A stretch of 64,000 nucleotides of DNA from Dehalococcoidia bacterium (GTDB lineage Bacteria > Chloroflexota > Dehalococcoidia > Bin125). Numbering within the stretch: position 1 is the stretch's first letter; each line of letters starts with the position of its first letter. The stretch is from assembly GCA_022825855.1 (NCBI GenBank), contig JAJDWB010000009.1, positions 248,001-312,000 on the forward strand, given 5' to 3'. The position numbers and the translations under genes were made by a program. Of this stretch, positions 17,495 to 26,280 are shown piece after piece. The notes under the pieces were generated by a model, which saw nothing but the letters and a program-made list of their open reading frames with translations, made no database searches and was not told the DNA's origin.

Positions 17495-18089
17495 CGGTTC
17501 GCCGGCTCAACATGAGCGCCACGAGCGCGGCGGCTAGCGTGAGGCATGCGGTGATGGCCGCCGTGCGCGGCCAGTTCGACTCGGACTGGGCTTCGGCGAT
17601 TCCGCCTGTGCCGGTGCGTGGCGGCTCCGGCCGTACGACCGGACCAGCCTGGCTCAGCTCGTCGTCATCGGCCGACTGATCATCGTCAACCTCTGCCGCG
17701 TCCGCCGGGGCGTCGCTGCTCAACTCGAGGCGGACCCGCAAGGAGCAATCGTCGCCCGACTGCCGTCCCTGCAAGCCGTTGACTTCGAAGACGATGTTGC
17801 AGCTTGCCTCGTCGAACTGATCGCTGTTCACATCCAGGACCCAAGCGCCGGCGGCGTTGACTTCGGCCCGACCCACCTCAACACCGTTCACGCGGGCGAT
17901 GACCACTTCGCCGGGCTGCAATGGCTCGCCGTCCACGGTCAGGTCGCCGGCGAAGCCGAAGAAGCGGTACATCGGAGGGTCCTGGGCGGAGACTGCCGCC
18001 CAGTTCGTCAACACGATCAGCACCGCCAACGCCGCGGCCGCTGCCAGGATCAGTCGTCGCGACGATACCGCGACCCGTGCGACTTGCAT
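17481..18089 (-). CDS. surface protein with PxTGTGG anchor-like tail
   Basis: 202 residues from ATG 18089 (GAGAGGA upstream). Order: signal peptide ending near SAQ (about residue 36), a small beta-rich domain (GEVVIARVNGVEVG, GAWVLDV, two cysteines), an acidic linker (DAAEVDDDQSADDDELS), then PRTGTGG at 157-163, a membrane helix (about 175-193) and a basic tail. The domain and tail layout match the protein at 39812-40432, so the two are paralogues. The tail resembles a sortase-type sorting signal, but no sortase is in the window. Probably an exposed, anchored envelope protein of unknown role. Confidence 0.65.
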   Translation of the reverse strand: MQVARVAVSSRRLILAAAAALAVLIVLTNWAAVSAQDPPMYRFFGFAGDLTVDGEPLQPGEVVIARVNGVEVGRAEVNAAGAWVLDVNSDQFDEASCNIVFEVNGLQGRQSGDDCSLRVRLELSSDAPADAAEVDDDQSADDDELSQAGPVVRPEPPRTGTGGIAEAQSESNWPRTAAITACLTLAAALVALMLSRRTDGSA

Positions 18090-18230
18090 CAACGCGTCCT
18101 CTCGACCAGTGCTTCCTGCACTTTGCGCCGAGAGAGCGTGCGCAATCAACCTGCGAGTTACCGTTGAAAACCCGGCTTTACGCAGTCTCAACAAACACTT
18201 GGCGGCCGACGGATGGAACGGCTGCCTATC

Positions 18231-19553
18231 TCACCGACCGACGGTTGCCATGGCCGCCGGCGAGATACCAACCGGCTCGGCGTCGTCGGGCAGATCGAAC
18301 GGTCCTGGGAGATCGAGTTCCTTGGCCATCTCGCGGACGGCGGGGAGAACCTCTTCACCCATCAGGCGCAGCGAGCGCATCGAGTCTTCGTGCGACATAG
18401 AGCCGTCGCCGTCCCAGAAACAGATGCTGCCCGGACGGATGTACTCGAGCACGTGTCGAATCTTCGGAATCACCGTCTTGGGCGTGCCCGAGATGATGGA
18501 GTACGACTCGGTCAGTTCGTGATAGGTGTCATCGGTGTCGGCGAAGCCCTCGGCCGCGTCGAGCGTGAGGCGTTTGTAGTCGTCGGGATTCGGGCTGTCC
18601 GCACCACGCGACTGTTCAACGTGACGCACGCCGGCCGTGGGCAGCAGCCGCCGCCGATCGATCATGCCGGGCAGATTCTGGATGTGCCGCTTGACGTCGC
18701 CGCGGGAACCCTCGAGGAAGATGTTGCCGGGACCGGTCAGGTACTTGCGCCCGACCTCTTCGGCCAGCTCCTCGGTCTCGTCCACATGGACTTTCCAGAG
18801 GTAGCCGCGATGCTGCGGCCCGGCCTCGTAGCCGAACTCGGCGGCAATCTTGTCGTAGTAGGCGAAGGAGTCCCGCGTCGGCGTCAGCCGGGTGGCGAGC
18901 ATCACATAGGGATAGCGCCGTTCGGCCGCCCAGGCGACCGTGCGCTGCGAGACCGCGCCGGGAATCCAAATCGGCGGGTGTGGCTTCTGCAGCGGCTTCG
19001 ACCAAGGATTGACGTAGCGGTAGTCGTAGTGTTCGCCTTCCCAGCGGAAGGGTCCAGCGTCGGTCCAGGCCTTGACCACGAGGTCGTGGGCTTCCTGGTA
19101 GCGCTCCCAGTTGTAGGGCGACTGCGAATTGTGGGCCAGGGACTCGCGTCCGGTGCCGCGTACCCAGCCGGTGATCAGGCGTCCGCCCGAGATCATGTCG
19201 ATCTCGGCCAGCGTCTCGGCCAGCCAGAGCGGGTCTTCCCAGATTGGCAGGATGTTGCCGAGCAGGCAGATCTTGGCCTTCTGGGTAATCCGTGCCAGGA
19301 TCGCGGCCTCGACGTTGAGCACCGAACCCATGCAGAACGGCGTCGAGTGGTGTTCGTTGAGGATGATGCCGTCAAAGCCGGCCTCTTCGGCCGCTACCGC
19401 TTCGTCCAAGTAGCGGTGGTAGAGGTTGGCGCCGAGGACGGGGTCGTACTCGTCGTTGGACGAATCGAGATCGGTCAGCCGCCGTCCGGTGCGACCCCAC
19501 CACGAGGCCTCAGGGTCCTGATAGGGCCGCTCGGTGAACCAGCCAATGAACAT
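18231..19553 (-). CDS. luciferase-like FMN-dependent monooxygenase
   Basis: 440 residues in the bacterial luciferase-like TIM barrel. Typical features are the early DEAVAAEEAGFDGIILNEHH, then ISGGRLITGWVRGTG (flavin phosphate loop region) and HPPIWIPGAVS. It is longer than the usual 330-350 residues, with insertions near the middle and an extended C-terminus. Such enzymes use reduced FMN and oxygen to hydroxylate or cleave organic substrates, and Chloroflexota of the SAR202 group carry many copies. It is encoded alone. The substrate is not predictable. Confidence 0.85.
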   Translation of the reverse strand: MFIGWFTERPYQDPEASWWGRTGRRLTDLDSSNDEYDPVLGANLYHRYLDEAVAAEEAGFDGIILNEHHSTPFCMGSVLNVEAAILARITQKAKICLLGNILPIWEDPLWLAETLAEIDMISGGRLITGWVRGTGRESLAHNSQSPYNWERYQEAHDLVVKAWTDAGPFRWEGEHYDYRYVNPWSKPLQKPHPPIWIPGAVSQRTVAWAAERRYPYVMLATRLTPTRDSFAYYDKIAAEFGYEAGPQHRGYLWKVHVDETEELAEEVGRKYLTGPGNIFLEGSRGDVKRHIQNLPGMIDRRRLLPTAGVRHVEQSRGADSPNPDDYKRLTLDAAEGFADTDDTYHELTESYSIISGTPKTVIPKIRHVLEYIRPGSICFWDGDGSMSHEDSMRSLRLMGEEVLPAVREMAKELDLPGPFDLPDDAEPVGISPAAMATVGR

Positions 19554-19676
19554 CGTCCGCTCCCAACGCCAAACTGCGACTCAGGTTGATCGCAAGGTAT
19601 CGCACGCCTTGGGCAGTGAGGTCCGAGCTTGCCGCGGTGGGATGACGCCGGGTACGCCGGCCCCGCTAATCTTGAC

Positions 19677-19752
19677 TGGCACGCCCGGAGGGACTCGAAC
19701 CCCCGACCCCCAGGTCCGAAGCCTGGTGCTCTATCCGCTGAGCTACGGGCGC
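19677..19752 (-). tRNA. tRNA-Arg (anticodon UCG)
   Basis: On the minus strand the sequence folds as a complete tRNA: acceptor GCGCCCG pairing with CGGGCGU (one G-U pair), D-arm GCUCAGCGGAUAGAGC, anticodon stem CCAGG/CCUGG with loop CUUCGGA, and T-arm GGGGGUUCGAGUCCCUC. The anticodon UCG reads CGA and other CGN codons. The discriminator is G and the CCA end is encoded in the genome. It lies 37 nt from the divergent mgtE start. Confidence 0.93.
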
Positions 19753-19789
19753 ACGACGCCAGCTTATCGCGGTCGCCGGGGACGTTCCG

Positions 19790-21187
19790 ATGGTCCAACG
19801 CAGGCCCAGCCAGCACGCTCGCACGACGCGCCGGATCGCCGAGATCGACGAGCCGTCGGCGGCGGTCTGGGACGTGGTGGCCCGGGTCGACTCGGACGAA
19901 CTGGCGACCGCCGCGGCCCTGTTGCACAACCTGCATCCCGCCGACCAGGCCGACGCGCTGGCGGCGCTCGATCACCGCGACCGGCGCCGGCTGCTCGATC
20001 GGATCGATTCGCACACCCTGGCCGAGCTGCTGCCGTTCCTGACGCCTGAAGAACTGGAGCACGTCGCGCCCGACGTCGCCCTGCCCCAGCTCACGGCCGC
20101 CCTCGACGAATCTCCGGCGCAACTCGGCGCAGACGTGTTGCACGCGCTGCCGCGGAGCGACGCGGAGATCGTGCTGGGCCGTTTGCCCAAGGCCGGTCTG
20201 GTCGAGCCGCTGCTGGAGCATGACGACGAGTCGGCCGGCGGCATCATGGCGCCGGAGTTGATGGTGCTCAACCCTCATCTCTCCACCGAGCAAGCGCTCA
20301 ACGTGCTGCGCGCCGCCATGCCAGCGCCGGCGGTGCGGGACACGGTCTACATCGTCGACACCGAGGGCGTCCTGCTGGGTTCCATCGCGCTGCACGCGCT
20401 GGTCTTTGCCGCGCCGCTGACTGCGTTGCGCGATCTGATGGAGCCGGTCGGACCGACCGTGACGACTGACATGGACCAAGAGGACGCGCTGAAGATCTTC
20501 CAGCGCTATGCGCTGCACGCCTTGCCAGTGCTGGACAGGGACGGCCGACTGGTCGGTGTGACCACGTCCGACGATCTGCTCGACATTGCGCAGCAGGAGG
20601 CGACCGAGGACATGTACCGGTTGGTCGGCCTGGTCGACGACGAAGCGCTGACCGCCCCGGTGACGACGGCGCTGAGGCGGCGACTGCCCTGGCTGCTGCT
20701 CAATCTGGCGACGGCATTCGCGGCGGCCGCCGTGGTGGCCGCGTTCGAGAGCACGCTGGCGCGGATTGCGGCGCTGGCGATCTTCCTGCCGATCATCGCG
20801 GGGCAGGGCGGCAACGCCGGGATGCAGGTGACGACGCTGGCCGTCCGGGCGATGGCGCTGGGCGAGTTCGACCGTCACTTCACCCGTATCGTGCTGCCGC
20901 GAGAAGTGATGATCGGCATCGCGTCGGGCATTGCCTTCGGGTTGCTGGTCGGGGTGGTGGGTTGGCTCTGGCAGGACAACCCCTGGCTCGGCGTCGCCGT
21001 GGGCGCGGCGATGCTGGGCACGATGATCGTGGCCGGACTGTTCGGTCTGTCGATCCCGATCGTCTTGCGGGCGTTGGGCGCCGACCCGGCACTGGCGGCC
21101 AGCATTTTCGTGACCACGGCGACGGACATGCTCGGCTTTCTCTTCTTCCTGGGTTTGGCCGCGCTGCTCATCGACCGGATTGCTTGA
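19790..21187 (+). CDS. mgtE: magnesium transporter MgtE
   Basis: 465 residues. The MgtE N-domain (about 30-130, PADQADALAALDHRDRRRLLDR) is followed by two CBS domains (about 135-265, ending with VLDRDGRLVGVTTSDDLLDI) and five membrane helices (about 285-465). The family hallmark PIIAGQGGNAGMQ, which lines the ion path, is intact. MgtE is a homodimeric Mg2+-gated channel in the inner membrane. Length and order are standard. The gene sits between tRNA-Arg and tRNA-His, both encoding their own CCA, and no M-box riboswitch fits in the short leader. Confidence 0.95.
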   Translation: MVQRRPSQHARTTRRIAEIDEPSAAVWDVVARVDSDELATAAALLHNLHPADQADALAALDHRDRRRLLDRIDSHTLAELLPFLTPEELEHVAPDVALPQLTAALDESPAQLGADVLHALPRSDAEIVLGRLPKAGLVEPLLEHDDESAGGIMAPELMVLNPHLSTEQALNVLRAAMPAPAVRDTVYIVDTEGVLLGSIALHALVFAAPLTALRDLMEPVGPTVTTDMDQEDALKIFQRYALHALPVLDRDGRLVGVTTSDDLLDIAQQEATEDMYRLVGLVDDEALTAPVTTALRRRLPWLLLNLATAFAAAAVVAAFESTLARIAALAIFLPIIAGQGGNAGMQVTTLAVRAMALGEFDRHFTRIVLPREVMIGIASGIAFGLLVGVVGWLWQDNPWLGVAVGAAMLGTMIVAGLFGLSIPIVLRALGADPALAASIFVTTATDMLGFLFFLGLAALLIDRIA

Positions 21188-21283
21188 GCATGGGCTTGAG
21201 GTCGCGCTTGACATCAACCGATCGGGCTCGGTGATACGCTGATCGGACGCGAAGCCAATGTCTGGCTCGCCGTCCAACCGCGT

Positions 21284-21361
21284 GGTGGGCGTCGCCTAGA
21301 GGCCTAAGGCGCCAGGTTGTGGCCCTGGTATTCGTGGGTTCGAATCCCACCGTCCACCCCA
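21284..21361 (+). tRNA. tRNA-His (anticodon GUG)
   Basis: Acceptor GUGGGCG pairs with CGUCCAC, preceded by G-1 at 21284, which faces the discriminator C at 21358, the identity element of tRNA-His. The anticodon stem is CCAGG/CCUGG with loop UUGUGGC, so the anticodon is GUG. The T-arm GUGGGUUCGAAUCCCAC is perfect, and CCA is encoded at 21359-21361. Confidence 0.95.
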
Positions 21362-21419
21362 TTCAAACTCCCGTCCAGATTCATACGCCGCCGAGCCGGC
21401 ATTGCGGAACAGGAATCAG

Positions 21420-21926
21420 ATGCCTCGACTCCCGCTCGCCTTCATGCTGATCGTGGCGATGCTCGCCGGGCTCGCTGCGGCTTGCGAGGGAGACGACGAC
21501 GAGGAACGCCTGGCCGCGCAACGGTTGTTCCGCAACTACCTGATCCAGTCGGACCGTACGGCCATCGCCGACGTTCGGGTGCAAGGGCTGGTTGACGAGT
21601 TGCCGCCGAGCTTTCCCGAGCATGAGCAACTAGACCTGCTCGGCTCCGCTTTCTCCGACACTGAGACGCGCCGCGAACTGATCGTCGGTTGGCAGTCCAA
21701 CGACGAACATGCCGACAACCTGTTCAATTGGTTCCGCTCACGGCTGGACACCGACCCATGGCGGGTCACCGCAGACCCGCAGCGGGCCGGCGTCGATTTC
21801 ATCACCTTCCGCGACGCCGACAATCCCGCGTTCCGTGGGGAACTGCGCATCTCGCAAGAGGGAGACAGAGCCATCGTCGTGTTGATCGCCGTCGAAACGC
21901 TCAACGTCGACGACGGCGGCGCGTAG
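21420..21926 (+). CDS. putative lipoprotein
   Basis: 168 residues from ATG 21420, with AGGA six bases upstream. The N-terminus MPRLPLAFMLIVAMLAGLAAAC is a signal peptide ending in a lipobox-like LAAAC, so Cys22 may be lipidated. It is followed by an acidic run (EGDDDEE) and a soluble alpha/beta domain with no family that I can name. It begins 58 nt after tRNA-His and converges with the beta-helix gene, whose stop is 10 nt away. Its position beside two secreted proteins fits an envelope role. Function is unknown. Confidence 0.65.
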   Translation: MPRLPLAFMLIVAMLAGLAAACEGDDDEERLAAQRLFRNYLIQSDRTAIADVRVQGLVDELPPSFPEHEQLDLLGSAFSDTETRRELIVGWQSNDEHADNLFNWFRSRLDTDPWRVTADPQRAGVDFITFRDADNPAFRGELRISQEGDRAIVVLIAVETLNVDDGGA

Positions 21927-21936
21927 CAGAGCGCGG

Positions 21937-24348
21937 CTAGGGCGGGCCCAGGGTTCCGTCGCGAGTGGCTCGCAGCCAGAACACGGGGAACTCCCAGCGG
22001 CCGGGTTCCCAGGCGCCCCTGAGCCTTGGCCAGATCAGTTCCCACTCTTGGTCATGCCACTGCCATAGGGTCCCGATCAGGCCGGCGGCAGATGCCTCCA
22101 ACCGCTCAAGCACGTCCAGACCGTACGCACTGCCGCCCAGCCAGGCGACGCTGTTGTAGCCTGCCCGCAGGTCGAGGACTTCCGGCTCTGAGATCGTCCC
22201 GCCGGAGGGCACGAAGAAGTCGCCCGGGGGACGGCCTGCGAGCTGTAATCGCAGCACGTCGCCAATGCGAACGCGATCCAGCATCGAGCCCCGAGTCACG
22301 GTCAGCTTCGGCGACCAGCCTTGCCAGCGCTCTTCCGCTACGTCCCAATGCCAGACGACATCGAGCCAGCGTTCCAATTCCGCGAACGCTTCGGCAATCG
22401 GCATGTCGGGACCGGTCCAGGCGAACTGCACGACTCCGGCGCGGAGTCCGACGCGCTGCGAGGGCAGGAAGACATCGGAGAACTCCGAGGTCGCGCCCGT
22501 GCCGGTCACGGCAAGCGCGCGGATCGGCCCTTTGGGGATGACGGTAGTTGTGGCCGTCCAGTCGCCCTGCCGATTCGTGCGTTGGCTGCGAGCGATGCGA
22601 CCCCAGCCGTCGTCGCGCCAGACGTAGATCTCGACGTAGGATCCCGGCGTCGCCTCGCCCTGGAAGGTGTTGTTGAAGTTGCGGTTGCCGGTCGACCGCA
22701 CGTTGTGATCCACGATCCGGGGACGATTGAGCAATGCGTTCGGCCCTCGATCGCGGTCGCCGCGGTCGTTGGCTGTGACGCCGTCCGCGCCGAGGTCGAT
22801 ATCGATCCCGTTCCAGCCGTAGCGGTTTTGGGTCAGGTTGTTGTCCTGCGACTCGAGTCCCACCACCGAAATGGCCGCCTGCAAGATTTCGGCGATGTGG
22901 TTCTGTTCGACAACGGCATGTGTGACGCCGTCCCGGAGTTGGATGCCCCAGTCCATGTCGGCGTCGCTGTCGAAGGTGACCCGCTCGGCCGCCCCCGCGC
23001 CGACGGCGTTTGATCGGACCATAACCTCTTCGGTGTTGGCGATGCGGATGCCGTAGGTCGCGCCGCAGAGGTCGTTTCCATAGCCCAGGTCCCCGCCGAT
23101 CGAGATTTCTGCTCCGCCGCGCACATCGATCGCCGCTTCAGTCGGCCCGCTGCGCGCGCCGGCGACAACGTTCCGAGTGAGGCTGACCCGGGACGTGTTG
23201 TCGCCGTCGACCACGATGCCGAAGTCACCGGCCGAGATGGTGTTGTTGACGACTCTCACTGCTGCCGCTCCGGCGATCACCGATACTCCGCGCTCCAGGT
23301 TGGGCATGGTTACTGCGCGGGGCAGAGCGGCAACCGTGAGCGTAGTCTCGCCGCGCGGCGGGGCGAGGCCGATCCAATTGGACTCGATTTGCGCCACGCG
23401 CGCGCCCTGCTCGACCGCGATCCCGACCCGGTTGGCAGAGACGAAGTTGGGCTCACGCACCCCGACGCGCGCACCCGCCGATCCCGGGCCCAGGAATACG
23501 CCGACATCATTCGGCGCCGCTCGACCGTCGGGGTCCAGGCCGATCCGGTTGCCGTCGATGGAGACGGGATGCCTGGTCTCGCGCAGTTCGATGCCCGCGA
23601 CTTTGCTGTAACCGATCGTGTTGCCGCGAATCGTGGCCTGGGCCGACTCGACAATCAGGATGCCGTCGTCGTTGGGAACGGCGCTGCCATCTGCGGCGAT
23701 GCCGATCACGTTGCCAACAATCTCGGCTCCGATGCTGCCGCCGCCGCCGATCACGATCCCATGACCGGTTCGGGCGGAGACGCTGTTGCCGGCGATCCGG
23801 TTGGCTTCAATCAGTGCGCCGGCCGCGCCCGCGATCACGGCCACTCCGCTGAGCCGGTTGGGCGCTGCTTCACCGTTCTCCGTGAGTCCGATCCAGTTGC
23901 CGACAACCCGAGCATTAGCGGCTTCTGCCCCAATCACGCCGATTCCGTATCGCTTGAAACCAACGATGCCCAGACCGCGCACCTCGCCGTTCGCCCCGAG
24001 TAGTTCCAGGCCGGCCGCGTCGCCTGCGAACGTGCCGTCAATCCAGACCCTTGGCACCACGTCCGGGGCTTGCGCTCCTTCGGATCCGACGATCGAGATG
24101 CCGTCGTCCCGCAGCGAAGGCAGCGGCGTCCGGGGCCGGACGGTCATGGCAGATGCGAAGTGGATGACATCTTGCTGAGGGGACTCGTTTGCGCCATCGA
24201 TGGCCCAACGCAGCGTGCCTGAGCCAGCGTCCGCGTCAGACGTGACCGACCACTCGTGCGCCGTCTGTGCGGACGCCGGCAGGACGCCCAGGACGATTCC
24301 GGCGACCAGCAGGCCGCAAACCGCGAGCAGAGTCGAGCGGAGATTCAC
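21937..24348 (-). CDS. secreted parallel beta-helix protein
   Basis: 803 residues. A signal peptide (about 1-27, ending ASAQ) is followed by a long right-handed beta-helix (about 35-600). Its turns repeat the pattern GNxIGLxxxGxAxPNxxG, for example VVGNWIGLTENGEAAPN and IDGNRIGLDPDGRAAPN. The last 200 residues hold a short beta-sandwich and two copies of a Trp-rich module (AGVVQFAWTGPD and AGYNSVAWLGGS), also found at the ends of the next gene's product and of the protein at 35828-37051. Beta-helix proteins of this type bind or cleave polysaccharides or act as adhesins; catalytic residues are not evident. Confidence 0.8.
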   Translation of the reverse strand: MNLRSTLLAVCGLLVAGIVLGVLPASAQTAHEWSVTSDADAGSGTLRWAIDGANESPQQDVIHFASAMTVRPRTPLPSLRDDGISIVGSEGAQAPDVVPRVWIDGTFAGDAAGLELLGANGEVRGLGIVGFKRYGIGVIGAEAANARVVGNWIGLTENGEAAPNRLSGVAVIAGAAGALIEANRIAGNSVSARTGHGIVIGGGGSIGAEIVGNVIGIAADGSAVPNDDGILIVESAQATIRGNTIGYSKVAGIELRETRHPVSIDGNRIGLDPDGRAAPNDVGVFLGPGSAGARVGVREPNFVSANRVGIAVEQGARVAQIESNWIGLAPPRGETTLTVAALPRAVTMPNLERGVSVIAGAAAVRVVNNTISAGDFGIVVDGDNTSRVSLTRNVVAGARSGPTEAAIDVRGGAEISIGGDLGYGNDLCGATYGIRIANTEEVMVRSNAVGAGAAERVTFDSDADMDWGIQLRDGVTHAVVEQNHIAEILQAAISVVGLESQDNNLTQNRYGWNGIDIDLGADGVTANDRGDRDRGPNALLNRPRIVDHNVRSTGNRNFNNTFQGEATPGSYVEIYVWRDDGWGRIARSQRTNRQGDWTATTTVIPKGPIRALAVTGTGATSEFSDVFLPSQRVGLRAGVVQFAWTGPDMPIAEAFAELERWLDVVWHWDVAEERWQGWSPKLTVTRGSMLDRVRIGDVLRLQLAGRPPGDFFVPSGGTISEPEVLDLRAGYNSVAWLGGSAYGLDVLERLEASAAGLIGTLWQWHDQEWELIWPRLRGAWEPGRWEFPVFWLRATRDGTLGPP

Positions 24349-24408
24349 AGATTCACTCTATGACGGCTTGCCGGCCAAGACACTCTCGGAACGGTGACGA
24401 TGGAACCG

Positions 24409-26091
24409 CTAGCGGCGTTCGACGTTGGGCAGCAACGCTGCCGATTGCAGGACGAGGTGGAAACTGTCGCCCGGCTCGAGCGTGAAGTCGACCGCGCCCG
24501 GCACGTTGGCAGTGAACCAGGCCTGCCATCCGCCGTTCTCGTTCTGTCGCCAGGCGGCCGAGACGACATGCTTGATCCGGTCGACGATGATGCTGACCGG
24601 CAGTTCTGGACCTTGCCAGACGAGATTGTTCCAGCTCGCACGCAGGGGGACGCCTTCGCCCAGCAAGTCGGAGATCAGGCCGAGGTTGTTGACCTGGGCC
24701 TTGGCAATCAGCCAGGCCTGCGCCCAAGTCGATTGGATCTGGGGCAGGCCGTCGACATTGACGAGACTGAAGGTGACCGTGGCGATTCCGTTGCGGGTCG
24801 TGCTCACGACCGGCTCCACTCGAGCGCCAGCATCGGACACGAGCGGACGCCAACGGACCTGGTGAGAGCCGGCAACCGGCTGGCCCAACTCGTCTACTAC
24901 TTCCGCTTGCACTTCATAGCGCGTGACCGAGGCAAAGTCGTCGATCAAGGGTTCCCCGAAGCTGTTCAGGGGTTCGCTGGCTCGCAGGTACATCGCCACC
25001 GGTGGTCCGGTGACGCGAACTTCCAGCTCGTCGCTAAGGGTGACATCGTCGTTCGACCAGTGCGCTGTCAGGCTGTGCGTGCCCAAACGCGCATCGCCAG
25101 CCTCGAGATGGACCCGGGCCCGGCCCGAGTCGTCGGTGATCACCGACTCCCCGTCGCCCTCTGAGGACACGACCAAGCCGCCTTCGGGCATGAATCGGAT
25201 GCGTCGGTTCGGTACGCCCTGGCGGCGCTCATCCAGCAGCAACACCTGCAGCGATCCCGGTTCGCCGATGGCGCCGCGCTCGATCGCAGCTTCCTCGACT
25301 GAGACGATTCGCAGGGTGGTCGGCTCACCGTAGAGCCGCAGATCGATCGTGAGCGACACTGTGCCACTGGTCGCGAGGATTCGCACGTTGCCGGGGTCGG
25401 ACGACAGCGTCGCGCTTGCCTCGCCGCGCTGGTTCGTCTCCACAGGCAACGTTGACGAACTCGACTCGATCCCGCTGCGCAACCGCGCCCCGTCGGGCGA
25501 TTGGATCAGTTCCAAGGTCACTGCGGCATCGGGCACGTGCACTCCCGCATCGTCGGTAGCGACGACGCGAACCTGGTGTTGCCGCGAAGCATCGAGGTTG
25601 GCACCGGCCGCCGGCTGCAGCAGGCGCAGTTCACTGGGCTCGCCGACGAAGCGAATCGTGACCGTATCGACCAGCGAACCGACTCGGGCGGTGACGACGG
25701 AGGCTCCGGCGCGTCCGTCGGCGACCAGTTGCACAGACGCCCCGAGAATGTTGTTGCCGACATCGTGCAGGATCGCCGAGATCTCCGTTGGACCGCTCGA
25801 AGCGGTGAAGGCGCCGAGCTCTGTCGAGAGTTGGACCCTGTTCTCGTCGCCCGCCGCTGCGGCCGGAATCCGTACCGTGATTGCCGCCTGCCCCCCGCGA
25901 GCGGAAATCGCAGTCGGATAGGCGGTCACGGACAGTGCCCGCTGGGTTGACGCCAGGCTGATCTCGGACAGGATTGCGGCGGCGACCAGAGCGAGCAGCA
26001 GCGCGAGCGTCGCAGGCGCCGCACGGGTCAGGCGCGAGGTTGCGAACCTGCGCACCGCGCTTGCGCCGGAGCCTAAATTCTGGCCGATCAT
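24409..26091 (-). CDS. secreted multi-domain Ig-like (invasin-type) protein
   Basis: 560 residues from Met at 26091. An N-terminal membrane or signal segment (TLALLLALVAAAILSEISLA) is followed by four or five Ig-like beta-sandwich repeats of the Big/invasin type, each with xxVTLxxxDDAGxxVPDAxVTL or a similar strand order (VRVVATDDAGVHVPDAAVTLEL, LQVLLLDERRQGVPNRRIRF, VQAEVVDELGQPVAGSHQVRW, given here as separate repeats). The C-terminus carries the Trp-rich module NNLVWQGPELPV ... GDSFHLVLQ. It lies 60 nt upstream of the beta-helix gene on the same strand, so the two are likely made together as surface or secreted adhesion proteins. Confidence 0.75.
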   Translation of the reverse strand: MIGQNLGSGASAVRRFATSRLTRAAPATLALLLALVAAAILSEISLASTQRALSVTAYPTAISARGGQAAITVRIPAAAAGDENRVQLSTELGAFTASSGPTEISAILHDVGNNILGASVQLVADGRAGASVVTARVGSLVDTVTIRFVGEPSELRLLQPAAGANLDASRQHQVRVVATDDAGVHVPDAAVTLELIQSPDGARLRSGIESSSSTLPVETNQRGEASATLSSDPGNVRILATSGTVSLTIDLRLYGEPTTLRIVSVEEAAIERGAIGEPGSLQVLLLDERRQGVPNRRIRFMPEGGLVVSSEGDGESVITDDSGRARVHLEAGDARLGTHSLTAHWSNDDVTLSDELEVRVTGPPVAMYLRASEPLNSFGEPLIDDFASVTRYEVQAEVVDELGQPVAGSHQVRWRPLVSDAGARVEPVVSTTRNGIATVTFSLVNVDGLPQIQSTWAQAWLIAKAQVNNLGLISDLLGEGVPLRASWNNLVWQGPELPVSIIVDRIKHVVSAAWRQNENGGWQAWFTANVPGAVDFTLEPGDSFHLVLQSAALLPNVERR

Positions 26092-26280
26092 CACAATTTC
26101 AGTGTACGCATCGCGAGCGATCCGACATTTGCGGCAATGCAAGAGGTGCGCGCAGTTGGAGCGGTTTTACCAGCGTTTCACGCACCCGCCTAGACTTGCC
26201 ATCGACTCCTTACCGATCTGCGGACTACAGACCTGCAGACTGGCCTTGAGTAGCCCGACCAAGACGAAAGAGCACGCACG

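Noticed and set aside
19475-21277. 600-residue minus-strand frame across tRNA-Arg and mgtE
   Set aside because: It reads through a tRNA gene and is antisense to a clear MgtE.
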